The notes below the pieces were generated by a model, which was not told where the DNA came from, searched no databases, and worked only from the letters and a program-made list of their open reading frames with translations. The translations under genes and the position numbers were made by a program. Positions 7,393 through 11,462 of a stretch of 11,462 nt of DNA are shown here, piece after piece. Position 1 is the stretch's first letter, and every line of letters starts with the position of its first letter. This DNA is from Fimbriimonadia bacterium (GTDB taxonomy: Bacteria; Armatimonadota; Fimbriimonadia; Fimbriimonadales; Fimbriimonadaceae), in the NCBI GenBank assembly GCA_029824495.1, contig JALGXY010000272.1:1-11462 (forward strand), given 5' to 3'.

Positions 7393-8453
7393 GCGGCTGC
7401 CTGTTCCAAAATCTTCAGAATCTGGGGAACTGTGTCCAAGATATCCCACTCGGCAAGTGATGCCTGGGCTTTGGCCGTCCGATCAGGGCTGTCGATCCAC
7501 CCTTTCAGTGCATCTGCAAGCTTTTCTGGAGTCAAATCTGCCTCTAAAAGACGGTCAGCGGCAGCCATCGAAACGAACTCCTCTGCGTTCACTCGCTGGT
7601 GATCGGCAAAAGCGATCGGCAGGGGGATCAGAACCGATGGACGTCGCACGGCAGCTATCTCAGCCAGCGTGCCACCCGAACGGGCACAGACTAGAGTCGA
7701 TTGAGCATAGGCATCTGCCATCTCCTTCCCTTTGAAATACGGCCGAAGATCATGTCTGTTTCCAAGGCCTAATTCAGCCTTGAGTTCAAGCGATTCATCG
7801 TAGAGCTTCTTGCCAGAGGCGTGCAGCCACCTGACGTCTGTCTCAGCCATCAGTGCAGAAGCACGAAGCACCATCTGGTTCAAAGCCCGGCTTCCTTGCG
7901 ACCCTCCCACTACAAGAATCGTGGGTGTTTCTGGCAAAGAGTGAGTGACCGATCTAATCTCTTTGCGGACCGGCAGCCCCGTGCGAATCACATTGGCATT
8001 TCCGAAACTGGTCTCCGAAGACAAAAACGTCGTGCAGACGGCTGCAGCTCGAGGCGCCAGCAGCAGATTGGTTCTGCTCGGCACCGAATTCTGCTCGTGA
8101 ATCACCACTGGGATTCCCAGCTTGACGGCTGCAAAGGCGGCAGGAGCAGCCCCGTAGCCACCTGTGGAAAACAGGACGTCGGGCCGATCAGACTTGAGCG
8201 ATTTTTTCGCTTCGCCAATCGCCTGCTGAAGCCGCCACAAAGACCGCATGCCCCGAATGGTCCTCAGACTGAAAACAGGTTCGGAAGCAAACCCTTGAAA
8301 CGCGATGCCTGCCTCCCGCATGATCTCGCCCTCAGGCCCTCGCAACGAGCCGTAGTGGCGCACATCCCAGCCTGCCTCCTCTGCTGATCGCAGAACCTCA
8401 AGAGCTGGGTAGATATGACCGCCGGTTCCGCCGCCTGCTGCTGCTAGCTTCAT
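7389..8453 (-). CDS. murG: UDP-GlcNAc:lipid I N-acetylglucosaminyltransferase MurG
   Basis: Peripheral membrane GT-B glycosyltransferase that converts lipid I to lipid II on the inner face of the membrane. The 354 residues carry the N-terminal glycine loop GGGTGGH (7-13), STGGYGAAPA (96-105), HEQNSVPSRTN (119-129), GGSQGSRALN (183-192) and the UDP-GlcNAc site RSGGTLAEIAA (258-268) followed by PLPIAFADHQRVNA (277-290). Length is typical for the family. ATG at 8453 is certain: it sits just before the conserved loop and follows an excellent Shine-Dalgarno sequence located inside ftsW. The gene overlaps the end of ftsW by 56 nt, and its stop overlaps the murC-ddl start (ATGA). Confidence 0.98.
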   Translation of the reverse strand: MKLAAAGGGTGGHIYPALEVLRSAEEAGWDVRHYGSLRGPEGEIMREAGIAFQGFASEPVFSLRTIRGMRSLWRLQQAIGEAKKSLKSDRPDVLFSTGGYGAAPAAFAAVKLGIPVVIHEQNSVPSRTNLLLAPRAAAVCTTFLSSETSFGNANVIRTGLPVRKEIRSVTHSLPETPTILVVGGSQGSRALNQMVLRASALMAETDVRWLHASGKKLYDESLELKAELGLGNRHDLRPYFKGKEMADAYAQSTLVCARSGGTLAEIAAVRRPSVLIPLPIAFADHQRVNAEEFVSMAAADRLLEADLTPEKLADALKGWIDSPDRTAKAQASLAEWDILDTVPQILKILEQAAA

Positions 8454-9612
8454 TTGACACCTCCTTCTGTTTTTTAGGCTGTTTCACCAGACAGCTTTGG
8501 CAGACGCCCACCATAAGCCAAAGGGCGATCAGACTCGAGCCCCCGAGACTGATGAAAGGCATGGGCAGACCGATTGTGGGAAACACACCGGTCGCCATCA
8601 TTACGTTTGTCCCCGCCTGGACCCCGATCCAGGTGGCCGCCCCGACCAGAATGAGCCGAGGGTGCATCGGCAGACCACGAGCGAGGAACAGAATCCGAAA
8701 TGCCACAGCGCCTACGAGCGCCAGGATCAGAAACGCTCCGAAGAGGCCAAACTCTTCGCCGATCAAGGCCATGATGAAGTCGGACTCGATGACCGGCATT
8801 GTGTCTTTAACCTGACCTTCCCCAATCCCAACGCCAAAGAGACCGCCTCTCTGGAACGCCTCAATCGACATCTGGGCCTGATAGTTCGTCGCCGAGTAGG
8901 CGGGGTCATCCATATGGAGCACTGCCATGAATCGCTTGATCCGGTAAGGCTCGAGGACCACCATGCCAAGCACCCCGACTCCCATCAGACCGATCAGGCC
9001 GAGAATCCGCTTCATGTGGACCCCGGCAGCGAGCAGCATGGACACCAAGAAGACCAGAATCACTGCGGCCGTTCCGAGGTCTGGCTGCCGCTCGATAAGG
9101 ACAACGAGTCCTAAAGCCAGAAAGACCGGAATGTAGCTCTTCGCCCTCGGCAGATAGACCATGTCGATCTTCTCTGGGAGCGTCTTGGGTACCCGTGACG
9201 GTTTGGGAATTGGCTTTCGAAAGGCGAGGACTCCAGCAAGGAACACGACTGCTCCGAGCTTGACAAACTCAGAGGTTTGAAGCTGAATCGGGCCAAGAAC
9301 CAGCCATCGTTGAGAGCCGTTGTTGTCCTGACCGAACATCATAACGGCTACAAGACTGGCGACCGACAACACAAATGCAGGCCAGGCAAGCCTGCGCCAC
9401 AGATCTCTGGGCACGCGGCTGATCGCGATTCCCAGCACGGCTCCGATCGCCACAAACGCGATCTGCTTGATGGCAGCCGACGGAAACATCTGCCCAAGGC
9501 TGGCCGACTTGGAAATCAAGGCATCCCAAACACAGAAGACTCCGACAAGCGAAGCTGCCATTGTCAGGACAAAGAGAGCCGGATCCCAGCCGCGGAGCAG
9601 ATTCCACCTCAT
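8398..9612 (-). CDS. ftsW: Septal peptidoglycan polymerase FtsW (SEDS family)
   Basis: Polytopic membrane glycosyltransferase that polymerises lipid II at the septum, normally with a class B PBP (FtsI), which is not in this window. In 404 residues about ten hydrophobic segments are visible, with SEDS signatures NGSQRW (98-103), SEFVKL (114-119), ERQPDLGTA (174-182, catalytic Asp178), SDFIMALIGEEFG (277-289) and GLPMPFISLGGSS (348-360). The position between murD and murG supports FtsW over RodA. Start: ATG at 9612 overlaps the murD stop as ATGA and follows GGGGA; a GTG at 9624 would add four residues and is less likely. The basic cytoplasmic tail (SSSRRRNRRS, 390-399) is coded by the 56 nt shared with murG. 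Confidence 0.95.
   Translation of the reverse strand: MRWNLLRGWDPALFVLTMAASLVGVFCVWDALISKSASLGQMFPSAAIKQIAFVAIGAVLGIAISRVPRDLWRRLAWPAFVLSVASLVAVMMFGQDNNGSQRWLVLGPIQLQTSEFVKLGAVVFLAGVLAFRKPIPKPSRVPKTLPEKIDMVYLPRAKSYIPVFLALGLVVLIERQPDLGTAAVILVFLVSMLLAAGVHMKRILGLIGLMGVGVLGMVVLEPYRIKRFMAVLHMDDPAYSATNYQAQMSIEAFQRGGLFGVGIGEGQVKDTMPVIESDFIMALIGEEFGLFGAFLILALVGAVAFRILFLARGLPMHPRLILVGAATWIGVQAGTNVMMATGVFPTIGLPMPFISLGGSSLIALWLMVGVCQSCLVKQPKKQKEVSNEASSSRRRNRRSYLPSS
8458..8466 (-). promoter_or_regulatory. Near-perfect ribosome binding site of murG inside ftsW
   Basis: AAGGAGGTG matches nine consecutive bases of the ideal Shine-Dalgarno sequence, with six bases between the AGGAGG core and the ATG of murG. 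It is read simultaneously as part of Lys-Glu-Val codons of ftsW. It fixes the murG start despite the 56-nt overlap and suggests strong independent initiation. Confidence 0.85.
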
Positions 9613-10922
9613 CCGCTTCCCCACTCACTTACGATTCGTTTGAAATCCTCAGCCCGCTCTCGGAACGATGCAAAAGGAGCGGCGCTCGAACAGCCAGGAG
9701 CCAGGTGCACAGCATCTCCTGGGCTGGCCATCTTAAGAGCTGCTTTAAACGCAGTCTGCAGGTCGTCAAACACCGGTGTATCAGGATTGAGTGAAGCCAT
9801 CAGCTCATCGACATTTGAACCGAAGACAACAGCCTCATGCTCAGTAGATTCAAGAAGCTCCCTCACAGGCCCAAAATCGAGCCCTTTCGTCTTGCCGCCG
9901 ATCAGAACGATCTGACGCTTTGGCACGGCGCCAACTGACGCCAGGAATGCAGCGGGATTTGTGCAGACCGAACTGTTGATGATCTCAACACCATCAATCT
10001 CACCCAGCGGCTCCAGTCGATTCTCCAGCCCCTCAAAATCGAGCAGAGCTCGGCGTGACTTGGCTCCGAGATCGCAGACGCTCGAAGCCAGAGCCCAAGC
10101 ACAGGCTGCGTTTGCCTGACCGTGCAGCCCAGCCAGCGCACCATGGCTGACGTCCACCGCAAACTCAGTGGGAATGACTTCGACGATCTCAGCCCCTGCG
10201 GCTGCCGTCTCAAGATTGTCGGCCGAAATCGTCCCGTCTTCAGAGTTCCAGACGATCCGCGTGTCGGGGCCCATATTCGAAAGAAGACGCATCTTCGCCT
10301 GTCGGTACTCCTCGAATGAGGCGTGGCGGTCGAGATGATCTTCCGTGATATTGGTGATGACTGCGGCCTTCGGAGCGAATTCTCCGATCTGCTCTAACTG
10401 AAAACTGCTCACTTCGGCGACGAGAACCGAATCTGGCGTACCTTCAAGTGCCGCCTGGGTCAGCGTCATCTCCTGAAAACCGGTTCCGGCGATATTCCCG
10501 CAGAGCTTAGCGTCGATCCCTTCGGCTCGCAGCATCAGCCAAGTCAGCGTGGTGACTGTGCTCTTGCCATTCGTGCCGGTGATCGCAAGAATGGGTGCTT
10601 TTGCGATCTGCCAGGCGAACTCGATCTCGCCCCAGACCGGCTTGCCTTCCATATCTGCAACTGCGGGATGGTCGAGCGGAAACCCAGGGCTCAAAACAAG
10701 AAGATCAAACTCAGCCGGATCGAGTCGCCCGTTCCAGCTCGTGATCACCTCAATCCCATCTGCCGCGAGGTCATCACTCGCCTTGATCAGTCGAGGCGAG
10801 TCGCACGGTTTCTGGTCGAGCCCAACAGGAGTGCCTCCGAGGGCCTTGACCGCTCGGCAGACGGAAAGTCCGCTCACTCCCAGGCCAGCAACAGCCACTC
10901 GTCTTCCAGAGAAATTGATCAT
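9609..10922 (-). CDS. murD: UDP-MurNAc-L-alanine:glutamate ligase MurD, with altered C-terminal motif
   Basis: Cytoplasmic Mur ligase adding D-glutamate to UDP-MurNAc-L-Ala. Of 437 residues, the N-domain begins with VAGLGVSGLS (11-20), the ATP loop is TGTNGKST (115-122), NITEDHLDRH (191-200) lies in the central domain, and Lys210 in YRQAK matches the carbamylated lysine. The C-terminal domain has GLENRLE (298-304), GGKTKG (342-347) and APGCSSAAPFASF (408-420). The normally invariant NDSKATN reads NSSVCTN (316-322): Asp317 and Lys319 are replaced by Ser and Val, and SPAxAS-x-D is APGCSSAA. Thr321, Lys346, Ser413 and Phe420, matching D-Glu contacts in E. coli MurD, remain. ATG 10922 overlaps the mraY stop (ATGA) and follows GGTGAT; an upstream start at 10937 is less likely. 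Family and position make MurD the best call; activity or substrate may differ. Confidence 0.93.
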   Translation of the reverse strand: MINFSGRRVAVAGLGVSGLSVCRAVKALGGTPVGLDQKPCDSPRLIKASDDLAADGIEVITSWNGRLDPAEFDLLVLSPGFPLDHPAVADMEGKPVWGEIEFAWQIAKAPILAITGTNGKSTVTTLTWLMLRAEGIDAKLCGNIAGTGFQEMTLTQAALEGTPDSVLVAEVSSFQLEQIGEFAPKAAVITNITEDHLDRHASFEEYRQAKMRLLSNMGPDTRIVWNSEDGTISADNLETAAAGAEIVEVIPTEFAVDVSHGALAGLHGQANAACAWALASSVCDLGAKSRRALLDFEGLENRLEPLGEIDGVEIINSSVCTNPAAFLASVGAVPKRQIVLIGGKTKGLDFGPVRELLESTEHEAVVFGSNVDELMASLNPDTPVFDDLQTAFKAALKMASPGDAVHLAPGCSSAAPFASFRERAEDFKRIVSEWGSG

Positions 10923-11462
10923 GAAATCACCGCCCATGTGATCGCCACAGCCAGAATGCTGCAGAGAGCCTGTGCCGCGACAAGCGTCACCGTGACACGC
11001 CCTTCAGGCATGCCTTTATCCTGCATGCCGTGGTGGATCGGCGTCTTAAATGGGAAGAGCCTTCGCCCCTTGGTTTTGAACCACAAGACCTGCAGCGGCG
11101 GAGGAATCAGCTCGACCAGCATCACCAGAGACCAGATGGCAATGCCTGCGATCAATCCCGTTCCGGCGAATCCGCCTGGCTGCCAGAGAAACTCAAAGAC
11201 CGCCCAACCCATGATCGCTCCGATCGGCAAGGCACCAATATCCCCCATAAAGACCTTGGCGGGCGGGTAGTTCAACACGAGGAACGGAATCATTGCTGCT
11301 GCAACAGCCGCAACGACGGGCAGCGACGCCGGCGAGTAGCCGCCTGCCGCAGCCAGACCGACAAGGCCGGCCGCCATGAAAATGCCGAGCCCGCCCGCCA
11401 GACCGTCCATGCCATCGGCGAAGTTGTAAGCGTTGCTGAACAGCAGAATCAAGAAGAGCGCA
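10919..11462 (-). CDS. mraY: Phospho-MurNAc-pentapeptide transferase MraY, C-terminal half (cut by right edge)
   Basis: Integral membrane enzyme transferring phospho-MurNAc-pentapeptide to undecaprenyl phosphate to form lipid I. About 180 C-terminal residues are visible; the N-terminal half, including the first Asp-Asp motif, is off the window. Visible signatures are NAYNFADGMDGLAGG (about 11395-11439; usual form NAvNltDGlDGLa), VFMGDIGALPIG (about 11222-11257), then RLFPFKTPIHHG and MPEGRV before the last membrane helix. The usual PLHHHFE/PIHHHYE active-site motif reads PIHHGMQ (about 11021-11041), so the third histidine is glycine. Several hydrophobic segments fit the family. Its TGA stop overlaps the murD start. 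It could be a diverged MraY with intact function; another member of the same transferase superfamily is less likely given murD next door. Confidence 0.93.
   Translation of the reverse strand, partial: ALFLILLFSNAYNFADGMDGLAGGLGIFMAAGLVGLAAAGGYSPASLPVVAAVAAAMIPFLVLNYPPAKVFMGDIGALPIGAIMGWAVFEFLWQPGGFAGTGLIAGIAIWSLVMLVELIPPPLQVLWFKTKGRRLFPFKTPIHHGMQDKGMPEGRVTVTLVAAQALCSILAVAITWAVIS

Noticed and set aside
7393..7449. Longer murC-ddl start at 7449
   Set aside because: The added 19 residues do not match MurC N-termini, and the ATG at 7392 forms the ATGA overlap seen repeatedly in this operon.
8497..9114. Plus-strand 205-residue open frame opposite ftsW (and similar ones at 6349-7056, 7076-7735 and 9277-9915)
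   Set aside because: All lie antisense to well-conserved Mur/Fts genes, have compositions typical of shadow frames and no recognisable domains.
9613..9624. GTG start of ftsW at 9624
   Set aside because: It adds only four residues, has a poor ribosome binding site, and breaks the ATGA pattern; it remains possible.
10923..10937. Longer murD start at 10937
   Set aside because: The ATG at 10922 gives the ATGA overlap with mraY, has an SD-like GGTGAT upstream, and yields the usual short lead before the Rossmann loop.
1..11462. CRISPR array, insertion sequence, prophage, defence system or long repeats
   Set aside because: No repeated spacers, transposase, integrase or inverted terminal repeats are visible; the window is filled by housekeeping division and wall genes.

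Overview
The window is the distal part of a division and cell wall (dcw) cluster, plus a short divergent segment at its left end. From the right edge to position 802, nine complete genes and one partial gene lie on the minus strand in the order mraY (3' part), murD, ftsW, murG, murC-ddl (fused), ftsQ, a DUF881 gene, sbp (DUF1290), ftsA, ftsZ. To the left are, on the plus strand, an unrecognised small gene (400-801) meeting ftsZ head to head and a tRNA-Ser(GGA) gene with encoded CCA. On the minus strand at the left edge is the 5' end of a dGTP triphosphohydrolase-like gene.

The organism is a bacterium with a peptidoglycan wall and mid-range GC (mid-fifties percent by eye). DUF881 and sbp between ftsQ and ftsA is the order known from Bacillus (divIB-ylxW-ylxX-sbp-ftsA-ftsZ) and related deep groups, which suggests a Terrabacteria-type lineage. 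The MurC-Ddl fusion, the lack of murB and the higher GC argue against an ordinary Bacillus relative. Armatimonadota or a similar poorly sampled phylum is a guess, not a determination.

The genes form one pathway. MraY makes lipid I and MurG makes lipid II. MurC, MurD and Ddl supply the UDP-MurNAc peptide and D-Ala-D-Ala. FtsW polymerises lipid II at the septum. FtsQ, FtsA and FtsZ build the divisome, with DUF881 and Sbp as envelope-associated accessories. The cluster is extremely compact: most junctions are ATGA, GTGA or TGATG stop/start overlaps, two are longer overlaps (56 and 26 nt), and the only gap is 26 nt before ftsZ. This points to one long, translationally coupled transcript. The ATGA pattern also decides several starts (murD 10922, ftsW 9612, murC 7392).

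No mobile element, CRISPR array or defence system is visible, and I see no wholly new system. What deserves a second look is: altered signature residues in MurD (NDSKATN read as NSSVCTN), MraY (third His of the HHH motif replaced by Gly) and FtsA (phosphate-2 loop); the MurC-Ddl fusion without murB; the FtsW tail overprinted on the MurG glycine loop; and the uncharacterised gene apparently sharing the tRNA-Ser transcript.
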